In this document: piece by piece, positions 51,044 to 64,000 of the stretch | Layout of the letters: every line of letters starts with the position of its first letter | Numbering within the stretch: the stretch's first letter is position 1 | From: Polytrichum commune | Taxonomy: Eukaryota > Streptophyta > Polytrichopsida > Polytrichales > Polytrichaceae | Length of the DNA: 64,000 bases | Assembly: GCA_950295325.1 (NCBI GenBank) | Contig: OX485803.1 | Span: forward strand, 75,655,554 to 75,719,553 | Reading direction: 5' to 3' | Translations under genes and position numbers: made by a program | The notes under the pieces: model-generated | The model's input: only the letters and a program-made list of their open reading frames with translations | The model's database searches: none | Told to the model about the DNA's origin: nothing

Positions 51044-54000
51044 CTATAAGCTTCCAAAACCAGCACCACCAAAGGTGGGTGCCAACAATCTAAACAACCC
51101 ATCTGGGTTATCTGTATGTACCTGCACAGAAGAATAGCATGGCTTGTCACACATCTATGTTACACCCTGACCTCCGTAATGTCACTCCCTCTCTTATATC
51201 CCAAAACCCTATGGATGGATGTGCTCAGTTTAAATATCCCTCCTTGTTGTCACATTTCCCTCTCATATATCACATTTTTGACATTGATACAATCCACCAA
51301 ATAATTCAAACCACACACTCGCACACATCACGTTACCATCAATGTCATTGTTGCAATGTTGACTTTGTGTTATTCCATAATGTCACACGCTACACTAATT
51401 CTCCATTATCATGCATCCAAGTTAACACTACCGACCTCCTTAATATCACGTGCACTGTGGGTACCACAGGCGTAATATTAGGGAGGTTATAGTGTATTAG
51501 AAAAGATGAAAGAGCCATGTATATTCAAGGATATATAGAGCAGAACTCATGGTTAGCCTTGATGTGCTGGCTAGTCATGAATATAGGATTCAAAAAGCCC
51601 GTTCTCCTGTTCTGTTGGCATTCATTTTCAGCATGAAGATGCTAATTCTAGAATTTACACTACAAACTTGCAATAAATCTCTAGTGCAGGCTGCTAATTT
51701 AGTTCAGGAAGTCCAGGTGTCAATGGGATATGCCTCATAAATTTAACCCCTAACCGTCTAAGCGGCCCAGTCTGGACCTCTCCATGCACAAAAACGTGAG
51801 CTACATACTTCCATTTAAGCAATTGTGTCAACAACGACCCTATCCTAAATTAACTCGTTCTTCTAGTGCACTTTTCAAATCAGTTCGATACATTAATATT
51901 ATTGAAGATTTGGTTTAAAATACACAGCATGTATGCCCTTGCATACAAATACATACTTAGTATTCTGATTATCGATGTCACATGTGAGTATTGTTTTTTT
52001 CTCCTTGACATAAGATTTACATAAGATTTAAATGTGTAGAGCAGTATTTACAACTCATATTTATTGGTATATGGCCGTACATTGAGCCCCTTGGTCGTTT
52101 AAAAGTTAACATCAGAGAAAGAAGAAAGAAAATAGGAGGCAGAAACATACCCAATGCCCCGCATCTTCAAGCACATGCATTTGCACACCAGCACCTTCGG
52201 TAGAAGCAATCAACTCTGCAGAATGAATCCTTTGAACATCTTCATGAGCCCACCGATGCAAACTTCTCTCTGCTCTTAAAAAGTCAATGTGTACCCCCTC
52301 AGGGACATTGTCCACTAATGACCTGCCAAAGGTAACAAAACTGTGAAAATTCCTCATCCAACCTTCCAAGACACAGAGTAATCACAAGAGATCGAAACAG
52401 ATAGGAGCACTCTTCAGGAACGGATAAGAGCACAAGTATAACAAGCGAGTCATGATGGAGACAGTAGGTTTACCATAAATTTGTATCCTCATAAGATTTG
52501 TACATATCTGCAATACCCTCAAGATTGAAGACCCATTGATATCCAGAGGTTTTGCCTTCCAAAACTTTAGGAACAGCCTTTAAGTTTGTTGTCATCCACT
52601 GTCCCACAAGCCCATAAAAGTGGAGACCCAAAAGTATGAGAGTGGTATAGAAGTTCAACAATGCTTTCTAAGAAATTAATCAAGTGTATTATATAAAATC
52701 AGAACTGCACTTCCTGGTAAACATTCGTACCTGTGCAACGCCAGCAGAAAAACCCTGGTGAGTGAGAGCTTCAATTAAGGCTCTTCGAGACGGAAGCTGA
52801 AAGGTGCACAAGGGTAAACACTATCAGATACATAAAAACATGTCAGGGTTCCTGGTGACAGTTGTATTCTTTAAAGTAGAGAACATGAGAAATATAAAGC
52901 TCTCAAGGCACCCACGGCGTTTTGTATTCCCATCTATTGTCTAGATAAGTTACTAACCTAGACAAGATCTGAAGGTCCAAAAAAAGGAGGTATTAGTGGT
53001 ATGAAAATTTGTATCTGCGTGTTGCCATTTTACTTAAATCAAGTTGCTAGATTTTAGAGATAGCCAAACTTGAAGACACCTTTATAGCAAATCAATGAAG
53101 GCCAGTTTCTACCATGGGAGGCATACGGCGAAGTGTTGCAATTAGTTCCCCAGGATGATCTTCTCCATCACCACCAGACCGAACCTTACCAGGAGTGGCA
53201 TCCAACACCCACACCTGCATCACTCCAATACAACTCAGCATCAGTCTTCTTCAAAAGTTTAGACTCGCATATCTGAGATCAAGAATTTTTTTTCTTAAAC
53301 CAAAACAAGAACTATCTTCGGGAAAAATCTGGATGTTAATAGAGAAGGTTGTTTGCATACTCGGACTGGCCGTGCCAGAGGTTTCGCTGCTTGATCCACC
53401 ATACTCATTGCAACTGCAAATTATGTCCATTATCTCGTCAATTAACACCCATTCTGAAGGACGATTTCAAGTCAGAAGCCAAAAGTAGAGACACAGGAGA
53501 CTCTAATCTGTAAGAAATACTGAATATTAAGAAACTTCCATGCCTGCTCTAGGTTGTGATGAGGATACAGTCTTTTGCATTCTGACAATTTTATGCATTG
53601 CGTCATTGTTTGCAGTAATTCTACTCCACAAAGCATCCAACAAGTCTCACCTGCCTGATTCATCACACAATATTTGACAACTGGACCCTATGCAGTGCAA
53701 GGTCAACAACTGGGTAGAACTTACCTTTACCACCAAAACTATGCCCTATTAAAACTCGTGGAGTGAGCCTTAGTTGCCCCATCTGAACCCAACAATGAAA
53801 CACCAAACTCCGTTAGACAAATGTGGGCTAAGTGCAATATGTGTATCTTTTGTGCCTAATTTGAAATAAGTGATAACAATTTGCTAATAGCTATACAAAA
53901 TTACAAAAGCAAATGCATCACCGACTTTCCCTAATCAAAACATAAGGAGCACAAATAAAGGACCTTACCAGCTGCAAGACATCCCGGGCAGCAGACACCA

Positions 54001-56297
54001 CGGAGTGAGGTCCTCGCTTCTGAATGAGCGCAGACTCTCCGTGACACCGAAGATCAACCAACAAAAACTGCAAATCCAATCCAAACAAATATCTATTGCT
54101 TCCATTCTGTAGATATCCATTTCCCTCACAAAAATGTGACTGAGAAGACCTCAACTTATTCATGAGCAGAAACTTGTTTACAAGTCACACACTATGTTGC
54201 CCAGATTTTTCCAGCAAGTTTTTATTATGGTCTGGGTCTCAGAACCTTGAGTTTCCTCCATAGTGGTTCACAATGTTAAACAATATAGAAGTAAATTTAA
54301 TACAAAACCAAACAGGCCTATCACTTCTTCAAATTCATGATGGACTAAATCATCTAACATGGGTCACATATAATGGCAGACATATACAATAACAGCCAGT
54401 AGACTCACCTGCCAGGTTGGAAACTCTTGTGCAAGCCTCTTAGCAAAGGAGACTGCACATAGACATACGAATGATGTTATTAACAAGGAATGTCATCAAG
54501 GTTCAGCAAGCACTTGGAAGCACCAAACTTCAATGATTTGTCGTGGTAAAATAAATCCGTATTGCAGGTTTGCCTCAGAAGACAAGGTGCTGAAGTAAAG
54601 GGGACATGCATCATTGAAAAAAGCATAAGAAGAACAATACCCCAATTCCGTCGCCCTCCTAAAATTCCATGGAGAAGCACCGCTGTTGGGGGTTCAGGAG
54701 CAGCCCGCTCTCTTACTTCACTCCATCGTGCCTTTTGTCCACACCTCTCTCGGGTTAGCTAAACAATCTTTGCTTAAACAACAGACCCAAGTTCTACAAG
54801 CACACGATAGATTTTCATATCTCTTGGCAGGTTCATCCTTTGACAGGATTCTTATAAATTTTGTCCTACAAACCTCAAAACATAGTTGTGTTCATCACCA
54901 CAAACTACAGAGTGGCACGCTAAACTGAGGACATTAAATGGTGATCATTAAACAAAAATCATATAACTAGAGCACAAGACCTGTCAAAGTATATGATCAA
55001 GACATCAAATATTTGTACCCAGTGTGATACCCCTCGCACAACACTACTCTATTTGCATAATCTACACCCGTCATTACAGTATGCTTTTAGAGTTAAAGTG
55101 ATCCAGCCATGAGAGATGCCTACCAGTGCACCTTGTACAAGCTCGTAGCCCTGCCACATAAACATGAAGACATAGATACAGAGTAAGTTATTGAGTTGTG
55201 CAACTCGCAGTAGTGCCTGACTACAGTGACCTTACATAAGGTAAAGTCCAGGAGGAAATATATCGCACAAGTGTTTGGTCTTGACGTTAAGATTAAAGGC
55301 ATTCTAGGGATTCAAAAGCAACCACAAAGCTTCCAAAAAATACCATCTCCCAGTTTCCCAGTGTCATATTCCTTGTACAACCTAGGAAGTAATAGAAAAA
55401 AGTAAAGCGGTATACAATAAGGGTGGGACATATTCAAATATTTGCAAGAATGTCTCTCCAGAATCAGTATCTCTTTCAGGGTTTCGGCCCCATCCTACTA
55501 GATCCAACATTGTCGAAGCTTAAAATAGGATCATTATCCCTATCTGAAGAAGGTTCAGCAGGTTCATCCATAGATTTATACACATGGCTCCTGACATGCT
55601 CAGAGTTCGATAGCCACATTTGATACAGTCCACAAATATAGCGCCCTTTCAATTTGAGCCCTTTGAGAAATGGCTTACCAAAACTTTGCTGGTTTTCTCA
55701 ATTGCTGGAGCAATCGTCAAGATTGGCCTTTCTTCAGTTAGTGTTGCTTGAACTACAGATGAGTATCTACTTTTCCTCCTTTGCACAAACCCGCTTGCTG
55801 ACCAATTGGTCAGAAATTCACTCTGCAGATTGTCCAATATCTTGATACACGACAAATTAGGTAGTGAGATAATTGCACACATCAAATGCTTCGCACATGA
55901 GCTGCTTTTTGAAAATGATACACCCTCCTGTTACAACGATACTGGAAAATTCAAGGCAAACGAAGGGGAAAAGTCACAGGACCACCGAATCCCAACAGCC
56001 TAACTTGACACTCTTCACATTTGCAAAGAAGTGCATCACAGCCTACTGCCTGAAATCGCCCTGTTTGTTTCCGATTTCGCAAGAGTTCTACTCAAAACTC
56101 AATGCTGGGATTCGCAATACCTCAAGGGAACATTTAAAATGGCTGCGGAGTTTAGACCCCAAAGATGCAAAGGTAGAGTCTCCTCCGCCCCTTCCAGAAA
56201 TACATGCGGCGTGCCAAGCTGCCTGCGAATTCCAAGAATAAGTTGCTGCCACCGGAGCTTGCCTGTGCACCATCATCATCTTCGTCGCCCCAGCCAT
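51044..56297 (-). CDS. ABHD11-like alpha/beta-hydrolase, 13 exons, 411 residues
   Basis: I joined 13 exons, all with GT-AG introns and consistent phase: 56297-56121, 55822-55679, 55150-55124, 54731-54641, 54452-54409, 54067-53969, 53782-53725, 53413-53361, 53214-53113, 52796-52731, 52598-52474, 52322-52151, 51121-51044. Features: oxyanion LLHGILGG; VDLRCHGES; nucleophile elbow GHSFGG (Ser about 209); LDATPG with likely acid Asp about 236; RAERSLHRW; LEDAGHW with His about 385. This order is that of plant ABHD11-type hydrolases (ester or lipid hydrolysis; substrate not deducible). The first roughly 100 residues are unlike the family core and rich in Ala, Ser and Arg, so an organellar transit peptide is likely. 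Exon 3 is a 27-nt microexon. ATG 56297 is the first in-frame ATG. No breaks; probably functional. The first two exons and the exon 3 join are the least certain. Confidence 0.88.
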
Positions 56298-56815
56298 GTT
56301 CGAAACCAATCTCTCTAGCTAGAATCCACAAAACGTAAACTAAGCTTTTTCAAGCAACCATCCCTCCCCAAATGCGCTTTGACAATAAATTACTGATGGT
56401 ACTCCAGAACCTCAATGCCTGCACAGTGTCGCCCGGCGAACAGCAATTTCTGACTCTCTAATTCACGCGGGATAAACTTGACAGATTCGACCTTCAGAAG
56501 CAATGTGATTGATGAAAGGGCTAGGGCAAAGTTGGGAAGTGTCATGCATCAAATTGTTAAAAAAAAAATGGCTCAATGGGTACCTATTATGTGTCTAGTC
56601 AGGATTTATACACCAATCCACCCCCACCCACAACCATTTATTACGGTGTCAGGAAGTTACATCTCTCTCAATAAACCTCCACATCCGGTCCGTCCAAACT
56701 GCCTCGATCAATCTTCCGGACAAGACAACCCAATCTTGAATTTGTTCAATATCAGCCAGCTATCCCGGTGGCAGCTACGAGGTGGCAAAGAATGGCAATC
56801 TACGGACACACCGTG

Positions 56816-56818
<3 letters not shown>

Positions 56819-56860
<42 letters not shown>
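56819..56860. repeat. (CT)21 microsatellite
   Basis: Uninterrupted dinucleotide run about 520 bp upstream of the hydrolase start codon. Confidence 0.95.
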
Positions 56861-56863
<3 letters not shown>

Positions 56864-57441
56864 CGCAACCTGAATGCCTGGATGTGTGGATGTCTAGACA
56901 GGCGTCAACCTTCTTCTTTTCCTTCTTCGCTAACCAACTCCTCACAAAGTACATATTACTCTGTGTCAACGAACTCAAGGTTTCCTCCTCAATGTCTGGA
57001 ATCCCTTCCTGAAGTCCCCGATCGTGCGCCTGGGGCCTCGCTCGCTCGCTCGCTCCCTCCGGAGCCCCCTCCCTTCCGCTCCTCCCAAATCGCTTGGGCC
57101 TGGCTCGCCACACCTTGAAGTTTAGCAAAGCAAGTGGGCCCGCCTCAACCACTCGCTTGCGGCAACCTTCCCTCTTCCCCAGTCGTTCCTCGTTCTCGTC
57201 GCTGCAGCCGCAGATCGCACTGTTTCTTCAGACACCACAAAGTGCTTGTCCAGTCGCCAATGACCGAATCCGACCCCGGGCGAATGATCTGTCACCAGTG
57301 AAGTGATGCAACCAACCGGTAGATGCCACGCGTCAGACGCATGAGTCCCCCCTGGCACTTTCATTCCGCCATGCTGTCGCCATCGCACTCTTCGCGCCGA
57401 CCGACCAGCGTGTCCACCAGGTCGGTAGACCGAAACCACCT

Positions 57442-57473
57442 GGTAGGTTGGTAGGTTGGCAGGTTGGTAGGTA
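57442..57473. repeat. 8-bp tandem repeat GGTAGGTT, four copies
   Basis: One copy has a C for T substitution; a partial fifth follows. Confidence 0.85.
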
Positions 57474-58264
57474 GATCTCCTAGGAGGCTCCTTCTGCTTG
57501 GCTACGAAATGGGTTCTTCACCGGCAAGGGTTTTCATTACGAATCTACGGTCAAGACTTTTTCAATGGAGAACTTCAAGCATGGATGAAAATTTTGACAT
57601 AATTGTCAACATGACAACACCTTTTGCTAGGGGAGTTTTCAGGAGGTTGAGTTTCTTGGGCAACCTCAAACCCTTGGACAAGAAACTTGGCCTCCGTAGA
57701 ACTCGAGCTAAAAGCATTTTTGATTGTTTTCCCATCTTGTCCGTCATATCAACCATTGCCTCAAATAACATTGTCTTGGGCTGAAATTCTTGACCGAATG
57801 GTGCACTTCTTCACCGTAGCCTAAAGCGGCCCTAAGGGATGGTTCACACCTATATGTAAGTCCCTAATTGTAGTTGCTAAAATTTCCAATCTAAATGGTA
57901 AAATAACCTAACTTTAATAAGACCTAAATGTTGTTTCATTCATATCTATAGGCAACTTTACCAAAGAGGTTGCCTATCTAGAGTGGGTTCCTACTTCTAT
58001 TTACACGTGTCATTTGATCACTAGTATGCATGTGATAGGTTAAAACCAAGGTACAGGCGCTAACTATGTTGTTAGATTACAACTATGGGGTAACTTAAGC
58101 TAGCGACGGTAACTTAATGTATGAGGTAAGTTAACAATGCACCATGCGTAAATGTAGATAAAAAAATAACCACGATGCTAAGAAAAGATACCCACAGGTG
58201 TGAACCATGCCTAAGGTAGCTAAGAGGTGTATTATTCAGATATTTTTATTTGTACACCCAATTT

Positions 58265-58625
58265 TGATAGGATGCAAAACACGCGATTAATGCGAGGTGA
58301 TTAGCAAATCTAAAATTGTACCCGTAACCATTTGCCTCATAATTTGTGGAGCTCGTGTGAATATCTTGTTCATTATCAAAACAAATACTCTTGTGCTCAA
58401 CAAGTGGTCATATAGCCCCAAAAATAAAATAAAATATCATGTTGACGAATGAGCCTAGTACAGTAGTTAGCATATTTTTGAGCATGTAGTCCAATCTCTT
58501 TCAAACACATGTCTTTTTGGTGTCCATTCTTAGATTCACACCTAACCATATACCACTCACATAAAGGTGTCTAAATTCCTAATGTGTTGGAATTAGGCAC
58601 ATCTAATTTACAAACCTAGGTAGAT
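58265..58625. repeat. Dispersed 300-bp repeat, copy 2
   Basis: Same family as 46870-47175; followed in tandem by copy 3 at a period of about 405 bp. Confidence 0.65.
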
Positions 58626-58669
58626 GGGTCTTAAATGTTACATTTTCTTACCAGCCCACTTCTTCTAGG

Positions 58670-58970
58670 ATATGGAAACACACAATTAACAGAAGATGCT
58701 TAACAAATGTGCATCAAGAAGGCCATAATCACTCTCCTCCTAATTTTTGGAGCTCATCTAAATATCTCACTCATTATCAAAGTGAAGACATGCTCATACA
58801 AATTATATGTACATCTATATAGATCCCCTCCCATTATGTTGATTATTGAGCCTATGAAAGACATCATATTCTAAGCATACAATCCAATCTTTTTGAACAC
58901 ATGTGTATTGTTGGTATCCATTCTTGGAGCCACACCTAACCCATAGTAGTCAATTATATGTGAATACAAG
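58670..58970. repeat. Dispersed 300-bp repeat, copy 3
   Basis: Shares 'ttggagctcat', 'ctcattatcaaa', 'aacacatgt' and 'cacacctaac' with copy 2; the most diverged of the three. Confidence 0.55.
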
Positions 58971-61900
58971 ATGGATGTAAAGTCTACATGGATTCCCACA
59001 CGGCATGGAGTGGATCATGTTTCATGGTCACTTGGATTATTTTCAAAAACCACCTCTTGGAAGTAGGCCTAACACAAAACCGGTAGACCATGGCACTCGA
59101 AAAACTCACAACCGATGATTTATTGTATTTTATCATGTGTGAAGACCCACATGAATCAAAATTCATTGCAATAGCATTTGATTGAGGGCCCGGTCAAATA
59201 TGACTTCACACTACACTTGAGGATCCATGACCACACTACATGATATTGGAGGTGTGTTGGGACGGCCTTTGGACACTTTCTATTGGGCTCTCACAATTTC
59301 ATGGTCACGGCTCTTGCCTCGTGTGTGAGGTGGCCCTGATTTCCCGACATTTTATGAATATCGTAAATATCTCCTCCTAGTTCTCTACCTTTTCTGTGGG
59401 CTTTATGCCTTCCATGCATCTTCCCACAGCCTCATACTATACATATGGGTCATTAAACTCACCTCCTGCTGCTCGCATGGAAATGCGATTCTGAAGAAGA
59501 GAACTCTAAAATTTACACACTCCAGTAAGCTTAGCCAATGGCTCCCAACCTTCACAACACAATCTTTCTATGCCACACAAATCTAGACCCCAACTTTGAA
59601 ACCCTACTGACACCGATCCAATCCGAACAGAGAATGCGTAATCGGATGACCTCTGGCGAAGAGAATCGGCAAAAAAATCGTAATCAGGAAGGTGAAGAGA
59701 GTGAGTGTTTGTCTGTCTTCTCTGTCTGTATGTCTGCACACGCAATGGACGGAGGAGATAAGGGGAGGAGGGTTACATCGGTCAAATCCGACGGTCGAGA
59801 AAGCATAGGCAACGTGGCCTCACCAGAAGCCAGAAGTTGCCGCCCATAGACTTCTTCTCGACAAAAGTATTTAAATAACAATATGTTCTTGAATCAAATT
59901 TGGACTATAATTGTCATAAAGTTAGTGTAAAGATACTAAATAGATCAAACTAATTATATATACAAATCACTTAATATCAATTAATTAAATATAGATATAG
60001 ATATTAAAAAACCATTAAGCATGTACTATCGAGGATATTTCAAAGCAGCACACAGGCTTCAATTAGCAACTCCTTGTATTATGCACCTGTATATATATAA
60101 TTTTATTTTGAAACCTTTAGTGTAATATTCATAAATGCAAGTTCCTTTTTATTTGGCATTTTCTTATAGGCCTTATAAGGATGATTTCATAACATCACTT
60201 TATATTATATTAAAACATTTTGGGCACATGTTACAATATGATTATATGCTTTCAATATTTCATTATATTTAAGTTGAAACTACAAGTGTTCTAAGGCAAG
60301 CTCCTCCATACAACTAATTTTAGTTATAATTTTGGAATTTAATCAAATATTTCATAATAAAAATAAAATAAATCTACTTTTCAATTTTGTTAAAGGCCCA
60401 TCCTTTATTTCATTCAAATACATGTGTTTAATTAAGGAAACTCATTGACCACATTAGGCCCACATATCTTGTAACCCGTGTGGCCTTATTGATTGATATT
60501 TAAAAAGTTCATTTATCATTTTTTTCAAAGTAAAGGCAAACCTTGACTTTTAAAAATATATTTTATGTGTTTTCTTTTTGGTCATGAAAGGTAGCCCTAA
60601 ACTTGTTAATGTCAATGACACATGACATTACATGTAATATAGGAGTTGCTACTATGCGAAGTAGCCATGGCATGGAGAGATATTTCAATAAACTTTTGTC
60701 TTTCATAGGACCTCTTCCCCTGCCCTCATGCACATTGTCCTCAAAAGCCATAAGCAACAAAAATTAAAGTACTAATTGATCTCCACATTTGAATGCCTTC
60801 TCAACCTCTCTTGCCTCCTATGGGCCTCCTAGTCCCTACTTCTACCTCCTATCATTGGTTGCTCGGATTTGATTTCTTAGTATTTGTAGATAGTTTTTGG
60901 GATTGGGTTCCAATTAAGAAAAACACATAGGGAATATTGAATGAGTGTCCGGTTTTACATCTAGGTGTCATTATTAGGTTAATTGATAGATCTTAAGGGA
61001 AACAAGATGAACTTAGGACAACAAACCCCAGAGAAAGAGCTTTCGAGGTGAATTTTAGGACTTATTTAATTAAGGTTGAAGGTCACTCAAGGCAGTACAT
61101 GCAGTTGCTCGGTCACTCCCTTACAACCCACTTTTGTCAATAGCATCCCTCTTAAGATGATTTTGCAATATAAAGAGTCACAATTCAACAATAGTCTTTT
61201 GAGTACGCCATAGTTATACACACAAGGTCCAAACTCCTTATTTTGGTCGATAGTCTCTTTCTTCAACATCTAGTGACCATAGGCCATACCACAAATTAGT
61301 ATTCACACTCAAGATCACCCACTTTATACGCCTCATACCCTTGCATTAATTAATCAAAACTGGTAATTTTTATATTCAAACTCTTTTCATTCCCTCTAAA
61401 TTAACAAGTCATTATTTCATTTGATATTTTAAAAATGAGGTATGATAATTTGCAAAAGTCTAGTTACAAGTGGCGGAAACTAAGGACCGGAACTAAGCGA
61501 ACCGTAACTAAGCGATCGAGTTTAAATCCCCAAATCCATAGTCTAGTGAGTGTCGGCCATAGTCTGAGTACCAACCATAGTCTCAATAACCAATCACTAA
61601 TAATAGTAACCATATCCAAGTGTCAAAGTCTCATAGTGGGCCATAGTCTTAGTAACAGTCACAAGTAAGCGTCAAGTTCTCGAAAACGTACCTGGCCCTT
61701 ACTCTCTAGGCAGCTCTCCCAACCGCTATGGGATAAGTCGCGCTCATCTCTTTCTCCCTGCTACTCACCTCCCTCATCCTGGCGCTTCGTCTTCTCCACC
61801 TCCAGGGATCCTCAAGAGATTATGGTCGCAACAATCAATTCGGACAAAAGCTTAGATTCATCAAATCTCTCAATCACGAGGGAACCAATCACAAACACAT

Positions 61901-63304
61901 TATCTCAAACATGGGTTGCTCTTATCTCGTCGCAAAATTATATTTGGTTCGCTCCACAATACTTCTTCCTCTCTAGAAAGATTACACTCCGAGATTACCC
62001 AAATTATAACTCTTCTTTAAACGTCATATGTAGTGTCATTGCGACGATCTTGACCTCAATGTGAGAGTAATCTTCCCCCATATATGTTCTTCCCATAAGT
62101 TCATTTACATATATCGAGACATAGGTTTGAACAATCATGAAAGAATTATACTGAATATATTGATAGAGCTCTCGCCCTCGCACGAACTAACCAAAGGTAA
62201 AGATTCGAATCACTCATCGATTATGTTTGAGTAAGACACCGGAGTTACAGGGTTTCACACTCTTATAAAACCGATTAGGATTGATGAAATAGAGAAAACA
62301 CTTATTCCTCCCGAGTAAAGAACGTGATCCAATGTCTACTGTGATTAAGCCAAGGGATGTTGCTCAGGCAATTGCAATTGAATTGCATCGAATTCACCGA
62401 GGTCTACATAGTTAGAAATTACGACATCACACACCAAGGGAGATATGGAGAATGGGTGTCACACTTTTAGATTATGAGGAATTCTCGTTTTACAATCCGG
62501 GGCTTCACACCCACAAGATCTACTGACTTCAAACTAGTGAAAGAGACACACAATATGATATGAGAGAATAACACATCAAGATTCTTGTATTGGGGGAAGA
62601 TCACCAATTACACAAAACAAAGGCTTCATGCCATGATATTGCTAAGAAAACTCAGGATCCTCTATTGAACGAAGAGGAGTTACTCTCTTCCCGAGAGTTG
62701 AAGTATGATCATCCATTTTTTTTATTTTTGTCCTACCTATGGTCCTTATCAACTCAATGGACAATTTTTTTTCTTGTGTATGTTCGTATCCAAATCAGTT
62801 GAATATTTTCCTTTGTAGCACATGTCTATAGCCCTACCCTTTTTACTCTCTTATTTCAAAATCTAACTCAGATGAGTGAAAAGAATCTACTCCTCACTCC
62901 TTCTGGCTAACTAGTCACTAGTTGCCTAATTCAACACTATATTTAGATTCTTGAATGCAATTTCACACCAAAGTAATACTCAAAATTTGAAAGTGTCCTA
63001 CTTATCCAAAAAATCGTATCACTATATTCATAGTGTTTTCGAACCCCCTCCCAAACACACACAATTAGTATTATAAAGGGCTCTCAAATTTTGATGAATA
63101 TTAAAAAAATTCCACTATAATCAAATTTATCATGTGTCAATCTTACATTGGTTGAGAGCTACTCATGTGGAAATTATATTCCATATTTTATAAAGATGTA
63201 TTAGAGCGCCCTTTATCGTATGATTTTAAAAAAAAAATTATTTTTACCATTGGTGGTACTTAGAGATTTTTTACTACACGACATACCCTTGAAGCTAATA
63301 CCAT
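58971..63304. other. AT-rich intergenic DNA, no gene supported
   Basis: Only short scattered frames. 61520-61670 repeats 'ccatagtct' several times without a clear period. No RNA gene or complete transposon recognised. Confidence 0.5.
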
Positions 63305-63374
63305 GCCCACACATATTGGTGGTGGGCAGCAGTGAATGGGCGAACTCCGTTCACTGCCACCAATATGTGTGGGC
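63305..63374. repeat. 70-bp near-perfect hairpin
   Basis: Perfect 18-bp arms GCCCACACATATTGGTGG (63305-63322) and its complement (63357-63374), plus an inner 7-bp pair CAGTGAA/TTCACTG. It could be a foldback remnant or a small-RNA precursor. Confidence 0.75.
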
Positions 63375-64000
63375 TTTATTTCGGAAGACACTTCCACATA
63401 GTTACCTCCTGGTGAATGATGCTTCAACTTTCCTAACTACAGCTCGCTATGTGTGTGTGTCATCAGCTGACAAAAAGGTGAATCCCGCAAGCACGAGTTC
63501 GATCGACACGGAACTCGCCACATACAACTTCATTCTCTTTCACATATTAGTACATATCTGCTAGGTGGAGCCTACAGGTACATATGAACTGGTCGAGTTT
63601 GAAAAATAACGAGGTTGATGTTCGAGCTGTCAGGAGAATTACCAACCTTGCTCGAGGATTGTAGGGTTTATTTATATAAAATAAATAAAGCCAAACTGAA
63701 AGATGTCGACATGTAACCGGAAAATGTCCACATATCAAACAACATAAGCACACCATGAGTCAATTTTTTCTTTTTGAAAATCCATAATTAAAATATTTAT
63801 ATTTTGTCATGAAAATGTTTCATTATTAAAATCATGATGTTCGCATAACATATATATGACTAAAATCCTATCGATAACTAATAAATCTATATATATATTA
63901 AAAAATCTACAATTATGTCCTTTCGTCCTATATTACCCAATATTCATTATTCAAACTCATATGTTAAGTGTTTCAAGAAGAGGGTCCTCGTGGTCCACTT
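63375..64000. other. AT-rich end of window, nothing recognised
   Basis: Short frames only. Confidence 0.5.

Larger units (their letters stand above)
56298..58264. other. Upstream region of the hydrolase gene and unannotated DNA
   Basis: It holds a (CT)21 microsatellite at 56819-56860, common in plant 5' regions, and a CpG-rich patch at 57000-57440 with frames on both strands that I cannot assign. 57442-57473 is four copies of GGTAGGTT. The hydrolase promoter should lie in its first few hundred bases, with no clear TATA box. Confidence 0.5.

Noticed and set aside
55344-55388. Possible extra hydrolase exon encoding LYKEYDTGKLGD
   Set aside because: It has AG and GT borders, but its reading phase cannot join the 27-nt exon; the model without it keeps phase throughout.
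57094-57439. Candidate first exons on both strands upstream of the hydrolase gene
   Set aside because: Start only at non-ATG codons or have biased composition from CpG-rich DNA; no downstream exon found.
57562-57784. ORFs on both strands at 57.5-57.8 kb
   Set aside because: No recognisable domain; neither strand is clearly coding.

Overview
The window looks like nuclear DNA of a land plant: a large, transposon-rich intergenic stretch with one convincing host gene. Evidence for a plant: Ty3/gypsy LTR retrotransposons of the Tat/Athila type, an Emigrant/pogo-like MITE, an intron-rich alpha/beta-hydrolase gene closest in memory to plant ABHD11-like proteins, and a fragment of organellar (probably mitochondrial) DNA. 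I cannot name the species. The transposase-like fragment and the diverged mitochondrial rRNA piece are compatible with a seed-free plant or gymnosperm, but that is inference.

Layout. 1-15117: a very young, about 16.1-kb LTR retrotransposon on the minus strand, cut by the window start, with two small ORFs before gag, an intact gag-pol, and a large 854-residue ORF in the env position; two MITEs lie in its pol-ORF3 spacer. 15118-22301: old degenerate DNA with an A/C-rich tract, a 64-bp-period ladder of 22-bp palindromes (16741-17688), a 43-bp tandem array (17923-18094), a short-period minisatellite (20785-20934) and a stop-interrupted NIF/CTD-phosphatase-like pseudogene (21081-22301). 22702-24286: four copies of a second palindrome, then a frameshifted transposase-like gene, ending at an inverted-repeat (foldback) element (24287-25448). 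25622-35872: a complete, very young LTR retrotransposon (minus strand, 5-bp TSD, intact 2079-residue gag-pol). 36245-40039: old repeats, a TIR element with an 8-bp target duplication, an organelle-DNA fragment, a 15-bp minisatellite, and seven more copies of the second palindrome (38644-39167). 44621-45745: a MULE-like foldback element, with an older relative at 48753. 51044-56297: the 13-exon hydrolase gene on the minus strand. 56298-64000: repeats and AT-rich DNA without a supported gene.

The most unusual signal is the 'palindrome ladder': a dyad with half-site TTTACGAACG repeated 11 times in two clusters, one directly upstream of the transposase-like gene. A second, unrelated dyad repeats every 64 bp at 16.7-17.7 kb. 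Both look like dimer-binding subterminal or regulatory arrays of DNA transposons. A second oddity is that the complete retrotransposon has primer-binding-site-like sequence at both inner LTR junctions and no polypurine tract at either.
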